From: Hydractinia symbiolongicarpus
Taxonomy: Eukaryota; Cnidaria; Hydrozoa; Anthoathecata; Hydractiniidae
Reading direction: 5' to 3'
DNA length: 64,000 nucleotides
Assembly: GCF_029227915.1 (NCBI RefSeq)
Contig: NC_079884.1
Span: 5,768,001 to 5,832,000, forward strand
Under the pieces are notes generated by a model, which did not search any database, had not been told where the DNA came from, and saw nothing but the letters and a program-made list of their open reading frames with translations. Positions 40,220 through 54,800 of this stretch are shown piece by piece. Numbering within the stretch: position 1 is the stretch's first letter; each line of letters opens with the position of its first letter. Both the position numbers and the translations under genes were made by a program.

Positions 40220-41664
40220 AAACTTCTTTTACTCAGCGTCTCATCAAAAATGAAAACATTTTTAAAAACTACAAGTCTCATGGGCTTTAGTGGTGAAATA
40301 ATAATTTAAAAAATCGTTCGGGAAATGAGTTTACACCCCGGGTACTTTCTTTGTATACTTTTGACTATACGGGCCGAGTCCGGGATTTATGGGAAATCTC
40401 AGGTTTTCGTTTGCCGGCTATTAAACTTCTTTTATTCAGCGTCTCATCAAAAATGAAAACATTTTTAAAAACTACAAGTCTCATGGGCTCTAGTGGTGAA
40501 ATAATAATTCAAAAAATCGTTCGGGAAATGAGTTTACACCCCGGGTACTTTCTTTGTATACTTTTGACTATACGGGCCGAGTCCGGGATTTACGGGAAAT
40601 CGCAGGTTTTCGTTTGGCAGCTATTAAACTTCTTTTATTCAGCGTCTCATCAAAAATGAAAACATTTTTGAAAACTAAAAGTCTCATGCGTTTTAGTGGT
40701 GAAAAAATAAATTAAAAAATCGTTCGGGAAATGAGTTTACTCCCTGGGTACTATCTTTGTATACTTTTGACTATACGGGCCAAGCCCGGGATTTACGGGA
40801 AATCTCGGGTTTTCGATTGCCGGCGATTAAACCTCTTTCATTAAGCGTCTCATCAAAAATGAAAACATTTCTGAAAACTACAAGTCTCATGCGTTTTAGT
40901 GGTGAAAAAATAACTTAAAAAATCGTTCCGGAAATGAGTTTACTCCCTGGGTACTTTCTTTGTATACTTTTGACTATACGGGCCGAGTCCGAGATTTATG
41001 GGAAATCGCAGGTTTTCGTTTGCCGGCTATTAAACTTCTTTTATTCAGCGTCTTATCAAAAATGAAAACATTTTTAAAAACTTTAAGTCTCATGGGCTTT
41101 AGTGGTGAAATAATAATTCAAATAATCGTTTGGGAAATTAGTTTACTCACAGGGTACTTTCTTTATATACATTCGACTATACGGGCCAAGCCCGGGATTT
41201 ACGGGAAATCGCGGGTTTTCGTTTGCCGTCGATTAAACCTGTTTCATTAAGCGTCTCATCAAAAATGAAAACATTTTTGAAAACTGCAAGTCTCATGCGT
41301 ATTAGTGGTGAAAAGATAATTGAAAAAATCGTTTCGGAAATGAGTTTACTCACAGGGTACTTTCTTTGTATACATTCGACTATACGGGCCAAGCCCGGGA
41401 TTTACGGGAAATCGCGGGTTTTTGTTTGCTGGCGATTAAACAACTTTCATTAAACGTCTCATCAAAAATGAAAACATTTCTGAAAACTACAAGTCTCATG
41501 CGTTTTAGTGGTGAAAATTAATTTAAAAAATCGTTCGGGAAATGAGTTTACTCCCTGGGTACTTTCTTTGTATACTTTTGACTATACGGGCCGAGTCCAG
41601 GATTTACGGGAAATCGTGGGTTTTCGTTTGCCGGCGATTAAACTTCTTTTATTCACCGTCTCAT

Positions 41665-42882
41665 CAAAAATGAAAACATTTTTAAAAACTACAAGTCTCA
41701 TGCGTTTTAGTGCTGAAAAAATAATTTAAAAAATCGTTCGGGAAATGAGTTTACTCCCTGGGTACTTTCTTTGTACATTTTGACTATGCGGGCCGAGTCC
41801 GGGGTTTACGGGAAATGGCGGGTTTTCGTTTGCCGGTGATTAAACGTCTTTTATTCAGCGTCTCATCAAAAATGAAAGCATTTTTAAAAACTACAAGTGT
41901 CATTCGTTTTAGCGCTGAAAAAATAATTTAAAAAGTCGTTCGGGAAATGAGTTTACTCCCTGGGTACTTTCTTTGTATACTTTTGATTATACGGACCTAG
42001 TCCGGGGTTTACGGGAAATTTGGGGGTTTTCGTTTGCCGGCGATTAAACCTCTTTTATTCAGCGTCTCATCAAAAATGAAAACATTTTTGAAAACTACAA
42101 GTCTTATGTGTTTTAATGGTGAAAAGATAATTTAAAAAATGGTTTTGGAAATGAGTTTACTCACAGGGTACTTTCTTTGTATACATTCGACTATACCGGC
42201 CAAGCCCGGGATTTACGGGAAATCGCGGGTTTTGGTTTGCCGGCGATTAAACCACTTTCATTAAGCGTCTCATCAAAAATGAAAACATTTCTGAAAACTA
42301 CAAGTCTCATGCGTTTTAGTGGTGAAAAAATAACTTAAAAAATCGTTCCAGAAATGAGTTTACTCCCTGGGTACTTTCTTTGTATACTTTTGACTATACG
42401 GGCCGAGTCCGGGATTTACGGGAAATCGCGGGTTTTCGTTTGCCGGCGATTAAACTTCTTTTATTCAGCGTCTCATCAAAAATGAAAACATTTTTAAAAA
42501 CTACAAGTCTCATGGGCTTTAGTGGTGAAATAATAATTTAAAAAATCGTTCGGGAAATGAGTTTACACCCCGGGTACTTTCTTTGTATACTTTTGACTAT
42601 ACGGGCCGAGTCCGGGATTTATGGGAAATCGCAGGTTTTCGTTTGCCGGCTATTAAACTTCTTTTGTTCAGCGTCTCATCAAAAATGAAAACATTTTTAA
42701 AAACTACAAGTCTCATGGGCTCTAGTGGTGAAATAATAATTCAAAAAATCGTTCGGGAAATGTGTTTACACCCCGGGTACTTTCTTTGTATACTTTTGAC
42801 TATACGGGCCGAGTCCGGGATTTACGGGAAATCGCAGGTTTTCGTTTGGCAGCTATTAAACTTCTTTTATTCAGCGTCTCAT
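41665..42882 (+). repeat. Tandem 6-monomer unit (1218 bp), copy 1
   Basis: A 1218-bp unit is followed by a second copy to about 44112. Landmarks are the rare TTTGTACATTTTGAC word at 41773/42991, the frame start at 42583/43801, and AAATGTGTTTACACCCC. Ends are approximate. Confidence 0.78.
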
Positions 42883-44112
42883 CAAAAATGAAAACATTTT
42901 TAAAAACTACAAGTCTCATGCGTTTTAGTGCTGAAAAAATAATTTAAAAAATCGTTCGGGAAATGAGTTTACTCCCTGGGTACTTTCTTTGTACATTTTG
43001 ACTATGCGGGCCGAGTCCGGGGTTTACGGGAAATGGCGGGTTTTCGTTTGCCGGTGATTAAACGTCTTTTATTCAGCGTCTCATCAAAAATGAAAGCATT
43101 TTTAAAAACTACAAGTGTCATTCGTTTTAGCGCTGAAAAAATAATTTAAAAAGTCGTTCGGGAAATGAGTTTACTCCCTGGGTACTTTCTTTGTATACTT
43201 TTGATTATACGGACCTAGTCCGGGGTTTACGGGAAATTTGGGGGTTTTCGTTTGCCGGCGATTAAACCTCTTTTATTCAGCGTCTCATCAAAAATGAAAA
43301 CATTTTTGAAAACTACAAGTCTTATGTGTTTTAATGGTGAAAAGATAATTTAAAAAATGGTTTTGGAAATGAGTTTACTCACAGGGTACTTTCTTTGTAT
43401 ACATTCGACTATACCGGCCAAGCCCGGGATTTACGGGAAATCGCGGGTTTTGGTTTGCCGGCGATTAAACCACTTTCATTAAGCGTCTCATCAAAAATGA
43501 AAACATTTCTGAAAACTACAAGTCTCATGCGTTTTAGTGGTGAAAAAATAACTTAAAAAATCGTTCCAGAAATGAGTTTACTCCCTGGGTACTTTCTTTG
43601 TATACTTTTGACTATACGGGCCGAGTCCGGGATTTACGGGAAATCGCGGGTTTTCGTTTGCCGGCGATTAAACTTCTTTTATTCAGCGTCTCATCAAAAA
43701 TGAAAACATTTTTAAAAACTACAAGTCTCATGGGCTTTAGTGGTGAAATAATAATTTAAAAAATCGTTCGGGAAATGAGTTTACACCCCGGGTACTTTCT
43801 TTGTATACTTTTGACTATACGGGCCGAGTCCGGGATTTATGGGAAATCGCAGGTTTTCGTTTGCCGGCTATTAAACTTCTTTTGTTCAGCGTCTCATCAA
43901 AAATGAAAACATTTTTAAAAACTACAAGTCTCATGGGCTCTAGTTGTGAAATAATAATTCAAAAAATCGTTCGGGAAATGTGTTTACACCCCGGGTACTT
44001 TCTTTGTATACTTTTGACTATACGGGCCGAGTCCGGGATTTACGGGAAATCGCAGGTTTTCGTTTGGCAGCTATTAAACTTCTTTTATTCAGCGTCTCAT
44101 CAAAAATGAAAA
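42883..44112 (+). repeat. Tandem 6-monomer unit (1218 bp), copy 2
   Basis: Second copy of the 1218-bp unit, with few private changes, such as CTCTAGTTGTGAAA near 43940 in place of CTCTAGTGGTGAAA. The match ends where TTTTTGAAAACTAAAAGTC replaces TTTTTAAAAACTACAAGTC. Confidence 0.75.
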
Positions 44113-47100
44113 CATTTTTGAAAACTAAAAGTCTCATGCGTTTTAGTGGTGAAAAAATAAATTAAAAAATCGTTCGGGAAATGAGTTTACTCCCTGGGTA
44201 CTATCTTTGTATACTTTTGACTATACGGGCCAAGCCCGGGATTTATGGGAAATCGCAGGTTTTCGTTTGCCGGCTATTAAACTTCTTTTATTCAGCGTCT
44301 CATCAAAAATGAAAACATTTTTGAAAACTACAAGTCTCATGCGTTTTAGTGGTGAAAAAATAATTTAAAAAATCGTTCGAGAAATGAGTTTACTCCCTGG
44401 GTACTTTCTTTGTATACATTCGACTATACGGGCCAAGCCCGGGATTTACGGGAAATCGCGGGTTTTCGTTTGCCGGCGATTAAACAACTTTCATTAAACG
44501 TCTCATCAAAAATGAAAACATTTCTGAAAACTACAAGTCTCATGCGTTTTTGTGGTGAAAATTAATTTAAAAAATCGTTCGGGAAATGAGTTTACTCCCT
44601 GGGTACTTTCTTTCTATACTTTTAACTATACGGGCCGAGTCCGGGATTTACGGGAAGTCGCGGGTTTTCGTTTGCCGGCAATTAAACTTCTTTTATTCAG
44701 CGTCTCATCAAAAATGAAAACATTTTTAAAAACTACAAGTCTCATGGGCTTTAGTGGTGAAATAATAATTTAAAAAATCGTTCGGGAAATGCGTTTACAC
44801 CCCGGGTACTTTCTTTGTATACTTTTGACTATACGGGTCGAGTCCGGGATTTATGGGAAATCGCAGGTTTTCGTTTGCAGGCTATTAAACTTCTTTTATT
44901 CAGCGTCTCATCAAAAATGAAAACATTTTTGAAAACTACAAGTCTCATGCGTTTTAGTGGTGAAAAAATAATTTAAAAAAACGTTCGAGAAATGAGTTTA
45001 CTCCCTGGGTACTTTCTTTGTATACTTTTGATTATACGTGCCGAGTCCGGGATTTACGGGAAGTCGCGGGTTTTCGTTTGCCGACGATTAAACTTCTTTT
45101 ATTCAGCGTCTCATCAAAAATGAAAATATTTTTAAATACTACAAGTCTCATGGGCTTTAGTGGTGAAATAATAATTTAAAAAATCGTTCGGGAAATGAGT
45201 TTACTCCCTGGGTACTTTCTTTGTATACTTTTGACTATACGGGCCGAGTCCGGGATTTACTGGAAGTCGCGAGTTTTCGTTTGCCGGCGATTAAACTTCT
45301 TTTATTCAGCGTCTCATCAAAAATGAAAATATTTTTAAATACTACAAGTCTCATGGGCTTTAGTGGTGAAATAATAATTTAAAAAATCGTTCGAGAAATG
45401 CGTTTACTCCCTGGGTTCTTCCTTTGTATACTTTTGACTATACGGGCCGAGTCCGGGATTTACGGGAAGTCACGGGTTTTTGTTTGCCGGCGATTAAACT
45501 TCTTTTATTCAGCGTCTCATCAAAAATGAAAATATTTTTAAATACTACAAGTCTCATGGGCTTTAGTGGTGAAATAAAAATTTAAAAAATCGTTCGGGAA
45601 ATGAGTTTACACCCTGGGTACTTTCTTTGTATACTTTTGACTATACGGGCCGAGTCCGGGATTTACGGGAAATCGCAGGTTTTCGTTTACCGGCGATTAA
45701 ACTTCTTTTATTCAGCGTCTCATCAAAAATGAAAACATTTCTGAAAACTACAAGTCTCATGCGTTTTTGTGGTGAAAATTAATTTAAAAAATCGTTCGGG
45801 AAATGAGTTTACTCCCTGGGTTCTTCCTTTGTATACTTTTGACTATACGGGCCGAGTCCGGGATTTACGGGAAGTCACGGGTTTTTGTTTGCCGGCGATT
45901 AAACTTCTTTTATTCAGCGTCTCATCAAAAATGAAAATATTTTTAAATACTACAAGTCTCATGGGCTTTAGTGGTGAAATAATAATTTAAAAAATCGTTC
46001 GGGAAATGAGTTTACACCCTGGGTACTTTCTTTGTATACTTTTGACTATACGGGCCGAGTCCGGGATTTACGGGAAATCGCAGGTTTTCGTTTACCGGCG
46101 ATTAAACTTCTTTTATTCAGCGTCTCATCAAAAATGAAAACATTTCTGAAAACTACAAGTCTCATGCGTTTTTGTGGTGAAAATTAATTTAAAAAATCGT
46201 TCGGGAAATGTGTTTACTCCCTGGGTACTTTCTTTCTATACTTTTAACTATACGGGCCGAGTCCGGGATTTACGGGAAGTCGCGGGTTTTCGTTTGCCGG
46301 CAATTAAACTTCTTTTATTCAGCGTCTCATCAAAAATGAAAACATTTTTAAAAACTACAAGTCTCATGGGCTTTAGTGGTGAAATAATAATTTAAAAAAT
46401 CGTTCGGGAAATGAGTTTACACCCCGGGTACTTTCTTTGTATACTTTTGACTATACGGGTCGAGTCCGGGATTTATGGGAAATCGCAGGTTTTCGTTTGC
46501 CGGCTATTAAACTTCTTTTATTCAGCGTCTCATCAAAAATGAAAACATTTTTGAAAACTACAAGTCTCATGCGTTTTAGTGGTGAAAAAATAATTTAAAA
46601 AAACGTTCGAGAAATGAGTTTACTCCCTGGGTACTTTCTTTGTATACTTTTGACTATACGGGCCGAGTCCGGGATTTACGGGAAGTCGCGGGTTTTCGTT
46701 TGCCGACGATTAAACTTCTTTTATTCAGCGTCTCATCAAAAATGAAAATATTTTTAAATACTACAAGTCTCATGGGCTTTAGTGGTGAAATAATAATTTA
46801 AAAAATCGTTCGGGAAATGAGTTTACTCCCTGGGTACTTTCTTTGTATACTTTTGACTATACGGGCCGAGTCCGGGATTTACTGGAAGTCGCGAGTTTTC
46901 GTTTGCCGGCGATTAAACTTCTTTTATTCAGCGTCTCATCAAAAATGAAAATATTTTTAAACACTACAAGTCTCATGGGCTTTAGTGGTGAAATAATAAT
47001 TTAAAAAATCGTTCGAGAAATGAGTTTACTCCCTGGGTTCTTCCTTTGTATACTTTTGACTATACGGGCCGAGTCCGGGATTTACGGGAAGTCACGGGTT

Positions 47101-50100
47101 TTTGTTTGCCGGCGATTAAACTTCTTTTATTCAGCGTCTCATCAAAAATGAAAATATTTTTAAATACTACAAGTCTCATGGGCTTTAGTGGTGAAATAAT
47201 AATTTAAAAAATCGTTCGGGAAATGAGTTTACACCCTGGGTACTTTCTTTGTATACTTTTGACTATACGGGCCGAGTCCGGGATTTACGGGAAATCGCAG
47301 GTTTTCGTTTACCGGCGATTAAACTTCTTTTATTCAGCGTCTCATCAAAAATGAAAACATTTTTAAAAACTACAAGTCTCATGCGTTTTAGTGGTGAAAA
47401 AATAATTTAAAAAATCGTTCGGGAAATGAGTTTACTCCCTGGGTACTTTCTTTGTATACTTTTGACTATGCGGGCCGAGTCCGGGGTTTACGGGAAATGG
47501 CGGGTTTTCGTTTGCCGGAGATTAAACTTCTTTTATTCAGCGTCTCATCAAAAATAGAAACATTTTTGAAAACAACAAGTCTCAAGCGTTTTAGTGGTGA
47601 AAAGATAATTTAAAAAATCGTTTTGGAAATGAGTTTACTCACAGGGTACTTTCTTTGTATACATTCGACTATACGGGCCAAGCCCGGGATTTACGGGAAA
47701 TCGCGGGTTTTCGTTTGCCGGCGATTAAACCACTTTCATTAAGCGTCTCATCAAAAATGATAACCTTTCTGAAAACTACAAGTCTCATGCATTTTAGTGG
47801 TGAAAAAATAATTTAAAAATTTGTTCGGGAAATGAGTTTACTCCCTGGGTACTTTCTTTGTATACTTTTGATTATACGGACCTAGTCCGGGGTTTACGGG
47901 AAATGGCGGGTTTTCGTTTGCCGGCGATTAAACTTCTTTTATTCAGCGTCTCACCAAAAATGAAAACATTTTTGAAAACTACAAGTCTTATGCGTTTTAG
48001 TGGTGAAAAGATAATTTAAAAAATGGTTTTTGAAATGAGTTTACTCACAGGGTACTTTCTTTGTATACATTCGACTATACCGACCAAGCCCGGGATTTAC
48101 GGGAAATCGCGGGTTTTCGTTTGCCGGCGATTAAACCACTTTCATTAAGCGTCTCATCAAAAATGAAAACATTTCTGAAAACAACAAGTCTCATGCGTTT
48201 TAGTGGTAAAAAAATAACTTAAAAAATCGTTCCGGAAATGAGTTTACTCCCTGGGTACTTTCTTTGTATACTTTTGACTATACGGGCCGAGTCCGGGATT
48301 TACGGGAAATCGTGGGTTTTCGTTTGCCGGCGATTAAACTTCTTTTATTCACCGTCTCATCAAAAATGAAAACATTTTTAAAAACTACAAGTCTCATGGG
48401 CTTTAGTGGTGAAATAATAATTCAAATAATCGTTTGGGAAATTAGTTTACTCACAGGGTACTTTCTTTGTATACATTCGACTATACGGGCCAAGCCCGGG
48501 ATTTACGGGAAATCGCGGGTTTTCGTTTGCCGGCGATTAAACCTGTTTCATTAAGCGTCTCATCAAAAATGAAAACATTTTTGAAAACTGCAAGTCTCAT
48601 GCGTTTTAGTGGTGAAAAGATAATTGAAAAAATCGTTTCGGAAATGAGTTTACTCACAGGGTACTTTCTTTGTATACATTCGACTATACGGGCCAAGCCC
48701 GGGATTTACGGGAAATCGCGGGTTTTTGTTTGCTGGCGATTAAACAACTTTCATTAAACGTCTCATCAAAAATGAAAACATTTCTGAAAACTACAAGTCT
48801 CATGCGTTTTAGTGGTGAAAATTAATTTAAAAAATCGTTCGGGAAATGAGTTTACTCCCTGGGTACTTTCTTTCTATACTTTTAACTATACGGGCCGAGT
48901 CCGGGATTTACGGGAAGTCGCGGGTTTTCGTTTGCCGGCAATTAAACTTCTTTTATTCAGCGTCTCATCAAAAATGAAAACATTTTTAAAAACTACAAGT
49001 CTCATGGGCTTTAGTGGTGAAATAATAATTTAAAAAATCGTTCGGGAAATGAGTTTACACCCCGGGTACTTTCTTTGTATACTTTTGACTATGCGGGCCG
49101 AGTCCGGGGTTTACGGGAAATGGCGGGTTTTCGTTTGCCGGCGATTAAACTTCTTTTATTCAGCGTCTCATCAAAAATAGAAACATTTTTGAAAACAACA
49201 AGTCTCAAGCGTTTTAGTGGTGAAAAGATAATTTAAAAAATCGTTTTGGAAATGAGTTTACTCACAGGGTACTTTCTTTGTATACATTCGACTATACGGG
49301 CCAAGCCCGGGATTTACGGGAAATCGCGGGTTTTCGTTTGCCGGCGATTAAACCACTTTCATTAAGCGTCTCATCAAAAATGATAACATTTCTGAAAACT
49401 ACAAGTCTCATGCATTTTAGTGGTGAAAAAATAATTTAAAAATTTGTTCGGGAAATGAGTTTACTCCCTGGGTACTTTCTTTGTATACTTTTGACTATAC
49501 GGGCCGAGTCCGGGATTTACGGGAAATCGTGGGTTTTCGTTTGCCGGCGATTAAACTTCTTTTATTCACCGTTTCATCAAAAATGAAAACATTTTTAAAA
49601 ACTACAAGTCTCATGGGCTTTAGTGGTGAAATAATAATTCAAATAATCGTTTGGGAAATTAGTTTACTCACAGGGTACTTTCTTTGTATACATTCGACTA
49701 TACGGGCCAAGCCCGGGATTTACGGGAAATCGCGGGTTTTCGTTTGCCGGCGATTAAACCTGTTTCATTAAGCGTCTCATCAAAAATGAAAACATTTTTG
49801 AAAACTGCAAGTCTCATGCGTTTTAGTGGTGAAAAGATAATTGAAAAAATCGTTTCGGAAATGAGTTTACTCACAGGGTACTTTCTTTGTATACATTCGA
49901 CTATACGGGCCAAGCCCGGGATTTACGGGAAATCGCGGGTTTTTGTTTGCTGGCGATTAAACAACTTTCATTAAACGTCTCATCAAAAATGAAAACATTT
50001 CTGAAAACTACAAGTCTCATGCGTTTTAGTGGTGAAAATTAATTTAAAAAATCGTTCGGGAAATGAGTTTACTCCCTGGGTACTTTCTTTCTATACTTTT

Positions 50101-51880
50101 AACTATACGGGCCGAGTCCGGGATTTACGGGAAGTCGCGGGTTTTCGTTTGCCGGCAATTAAACTTCTTTTATTCAGCGTCTCATCAAAAATGAAAACAT
50201 TTTTAAAAACTACAAGTCTCATGGGCTTTAGTTGTGAAATAATAATTTAAAAAATCGTTCGGGAAATGAGTTTACACCCCGGGTAATTTCTTTGTATACT
50301 TTTGACTATACGGGCCGAGTCCGAGATTTATGGGAAATCGCAGGTTTTCGTTTGCCGGCTATTAAACTTCTTTTATTCAGCGTCTCATCAAAAATGAAAA
50401 CATTTCTGAAAACTACAAGTCTCATGCGTTTTAGTGGTGAAAATTAATTTAAAAAATCGTTCGGGAAATGAGTTTACTCCCTGGGTACTTTCTTTCTATA
50501 CTTTTAACTATACGGGCCGAGTCCGGGATTTACGGGAAGTCGCGGGTTTTCGTTTGCCGGCAATTAAACTTCTTATATTCAGCGTCTCATCAAAAATGAA
50601 AACATTTTTAAAAACTACAAGTCTCATGGGCTTTAGTGGTGAAATAATAATTTAAAAAATCGTTCGGGAAATGAGTTTACACCCCGGGTACTTTCTTTGT
50701 ATACTTTTGACTATACGGGCCGAGTCCGAGATTTATGGGAAATCGCAGGTTTTCGTTTGCCGGCTATTAAACTTCTTTTATTCAGCGTCTCATCAAAAAT
50801 GAAAACATTTTTGAAAACTACAAGTCTCATGCGTTTTAGTGGTGAAAAAATAATTTAAAAAATCGTTCGAGAAATGAGTTTACTCCCTGGGTACTTTCTT
50901 TGTATACATTCGACTATACGGGCCAAGCCCGGGATTTACGGGAAATCGCGGGTTTTCGTTTGCCGGCGATTAAACCTGTTTCATTAAGCGTCTCATCAAA
51001 AATGAAAACATTTTTGAAAACTGCAAGTCTCATGCGTTTTAGTGGTGAAAAGATAATTGAAAAAATCGTTTCGGAAATGAGTTTACTCACAGGGTACTTT
51101 CTTTGTATACATTCGACTATACGGGCCAAGCCCGGGATTTACGGGAAATCGCGGGTTTTTGTTTGCTAGCGATTAAACAACTTTCATTAAACGTCTCATC
51201 AAAAATGAAAACATTTCTGAAAACTACAAGTCTCATGCGTTTTAGTGGTGAAAATTAATTTAAAAAATCGTTCGGGAAATGAGTTTACTCCCTGGGTACT
51301 TTCTTTCTATACTTTTAACTATACGGGCCGAGTCCGGGATTTACGGGAAGTCGCGGGTTTTCGTTTGCCGGCAATTAAACTTCTTTTATTCAGCGTCTCA
51401 TCAAAAATGAAAACATTTTTAAAAACTACAAGTCTCATGGGCTTTAGTGGTGAAATAATAATTTAAAAAAACGTTCGGGAAATGAGTTTACTCCCTGGGT
51501 ACTTTCTTTGTATACTTTTGACTATACGGGCCGAGTCCGGGATTTACGGGAAGTCGCGAGTTTTCGTTTGCCGGCGATTAAACTTCTTTTATTCAGCGTC
51601 TCATCAAAAATGAAAATATTTTTAAATACTACAAGTCTCATGGGCTTTAGTGGTGAAATAATAATTTAAAAAATCGTTCGAGAAATGAGTTTACTCCCTG
51701 GGTTCTTCCTTTGTATACTTTTGACTATACGGGCCGAGTCCGGGATTTACGGGAAGTCACGGGTTTTTGTTTGCCGGCGATTAAACTTCTTTTATTCAGC
51801 GTCTCATCAAAAATGAAAATATTTTTAAATACTACAAGTCTCATGGGCTTTAGTGGTGAAAAGATAATTTAAAAAATCGT
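44113..51880 (+). repeat. Satellite domain C
   Basis: Satellite only, no gene. It is distinguished by monomers with TTCTTTCTATACTTTTAAC, GAAAATATTTTTAAATAC and GGGTTCTTCCTTTG, which are rare or absent in domains A and B. Repeats at 405 bp (two monomers, GGGTTCTTCCTTTG at about 45413/45818), 1217 bp (45818/47035; 48264/49481; 48812/50029) and 1622 bp (44552/46174) are visible. Several monomers combine the 5' half of one subfamily with the 3' half of another, as expected from exchange within monomers. Confidence 0.75.
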
Positions 51881-54800
51881 TTTGGAAATGAGTTTACTCA
51901 CAGGGTACTTTCTTTGTATACATTCGACTATACGGGCCGAGTCCGGGATTTACGGGAAATCGCGGGTTTTCGTTTACCGGCGATTAAACTTCTTTTATTC
52001 AGCGTCTCATCAAAAATGATAACATTTCTGAAAACTACAAGTCTCATGCGTTTTAGTGGTGAAAAAATAATTTAAAAATTCGTTCGGGAAATGAGTTTAC
52101 TCACTGGGTACTTTCCTTGTATACTTTTGACTATACGGACCTATTCCGGGATTTACGGGAAATCGCGGGTTTTCGTTTGCCAACGATTAAACTTCTATTA
52201 TTCTGCGTCTTATCAAAAATGAAAACATTTTTAAAAACTACAAGTCTCATGCGTTTTAGTGCTGAAAAAATAATTTAAAAAGTCGTTCGGGAAATGAGTT
52301 TACTCCCTGGGTACTTTCTTTGTATACTTTTGATTATACGGACCTAGTCCGGGGTTTACGGGAAATGGCGGGTTTTCGTTTGCCGGCGATTAAACTTCTT
52401 TTATTCAGCGTCTCACCAAAAATGAAAACATTTTTGAAAACTACAAGTCTTATGCGTTTTAGTGGTGAAAAGATAATTTAAAAAATGGTTTTTGAAATGA
52501 GTTTACTTACAGGGTACTTTCTTTGTATACATTCGACTATACCGACCAAGCCCGGGATTTACGGGAAATCGCGGGTTTTCGTTTGCCGGCGATTAAACCA
52601 CTTTCATTAAGCGTCTCATCAAAAATGAAAACATTTTTAAAAACTACAAGTCTCATGCGTTTTAGTGCTGAAAAAATAATTTAAAAAATCGTTCGGGAAA
52701 TGAGTTTACTCCCTGGGTACTTTCTTTGTATATTTTGACTATGCGGGCCGAGTCCGGGGTTTACGGGAAATGGCGGGTTTTCGTTTGCCGGCGATTAAAC
52801 GTCTTTTATTCAGCGTCTCATCAAAAATGAAAACATTTTTAAAAACTACAAGTGTCATTCGTTTTAGCGCTGAAAAAATAATTTAAAAAGTCGTTCGGGA
52901 AATGAGTTTACTCCCTGGGTACTTTCTTTGTATACTTTTGATTATACGGACCTAGTCCGGGGTTTACGGGAAATTTGAGGGTTTTCGTTTGCCGGCGATT
53001 AAATTTCTTTTATTCAGCGTCTCATCAAAAATGAAAACATTTTTGAAAACTACAAGTCTCATGCGTTTTAGTGGTGAAAAAATGAATTAAAAAATCGTTC
53101 GGGAAATGAGTTTACTCCCTGGGTACTATCTTTGTATACTTTTGACTATACGGGCCAAGCCCGGGATTTACGGGAAATCTCGGGTTTTCGTTTGCCGGCG
53201 ATTAAACCTCTTTCATTAAGCGTCTCATCAAAAATGAAAACTTTTTTGAAAACTAAAAGTCTCATGCGTTTTAGTGTTGAAAAAATAAATTAAAAAATCG
53301 TTCTGGAAATGAGTTTACTTACAGGGTACTTTCTTTGTATACATTCGACTATACGGGCCAAGCCCGGGATTTACGGGAAATCGCGGGTTTTCGTTTGCCG
53401 GCGATTAAACATGTTTCATTAAGCGTGTCATCAAAAATGAAAACATTTTTGAAAACTACAAGTCTCATGCGTTTTAGTGCTGAAAAAATAATTTAAAAAA
53501 TCGTTCGGGAAATGAGTTTACTCCCTGGGTACTTTCTTTGTATATTTTGACTATGCAGGCCGAGTCCGGGGTTTACGGGAAATGGCGGGTTTTCGTTTGG
53601 CGGCGATTAAACGTCTTTTATTCAGCGTCTCATCAAAAATGAAAACATTTTTAAAAACTACAAGTGTCATTCGTTTTAGCGCTGAAAAAATAATTTAAAA
53701 AGTCGTTCGGGAAATGAGTTTACTCCCTGGGTACTTTCTTTGTATACTTTTGATTATACGGACCTAGTCCGGGGTTTACGGGAAATTTGAGGGTTTTCGT
53801 TTGCCGGCGATTAAATTTCTTTTATTCAGCGTCTCATCAAAAATGAAAACATTTTTGAAAACTACAAGTCTCATGCGTTTTAGTGGTGAAAAAATGAATT
53901 AAAAAATCGTTCGGGAAATGAGTTTACTCCCTGGGTACTATCTTTGTATACTTTTGACTATACGGGCCAAGCCCGGGATTTACGGGAAATCTCGGGTTTT
54001 CGTTTGCCGGCGATTAAACCTCTTTCATTAAGCGTCTCATCAAAAATGAAAACTTTTTTGAAAACTACAAGTCTCATGCGTTTTAGTGTTGAAAAAATAA
54101 ATTAAAAAATCGTTCTGGAAATGAGTTTACTAACAGGGTACTTTCTTTGTATACATTCGACTATACGGGCCAAGCCCGGGATTTACGGGAAATCGCGGGT
54201 TTTCGTATGCCGGCGATTAAACATGTTTCATTAAGCGTGTCATCAAAAATGAAAACATTTTTGAAAACTACAAGTCTCATGCGTTTTAGTGCTGAAAAAA
54301 TAATTTAAAAAATCGTTCGGGAAATGAGTTTACTCCCTGGGTACTTTCTTTGTATACTTTTGATTATACGGACCTAGTCCGGGGTTTACGGGAAATTTGA
54401 GGGTTTTCGTTTGCCGGCGATTAAATTTCTTTTATTCAGCGTCTCATCAAAAATGAAAACATTTTTGAAAACTACAAGTCTCATGCGTTTTAGTGGTGAA
54501 AAAATGAATTAAAAAATCGTTCGGGAAATGAGTTTACTCCCTGGGTACTATCTTTGTATACTTTTGACTATACGGGCCAAGCCCGGGATTTACGGGAAAT
54601 CTCGGGTTTTCGTTTGCCGGCGATTAAACCTCTTTCATTAAGCGTCTCATCAAAAATGAAAACTTTTTTGAAAACTACAAGTCTCATGCGTTTTAGTGTT
54701 GAAAAAATAAATTAAAAAATCGTTCTGGAAATAAGTTTACTCACAGGGTACTTTCTTTGTATACATTCGACTATACGGGCCAAGCCCGGGATTTACGGGA

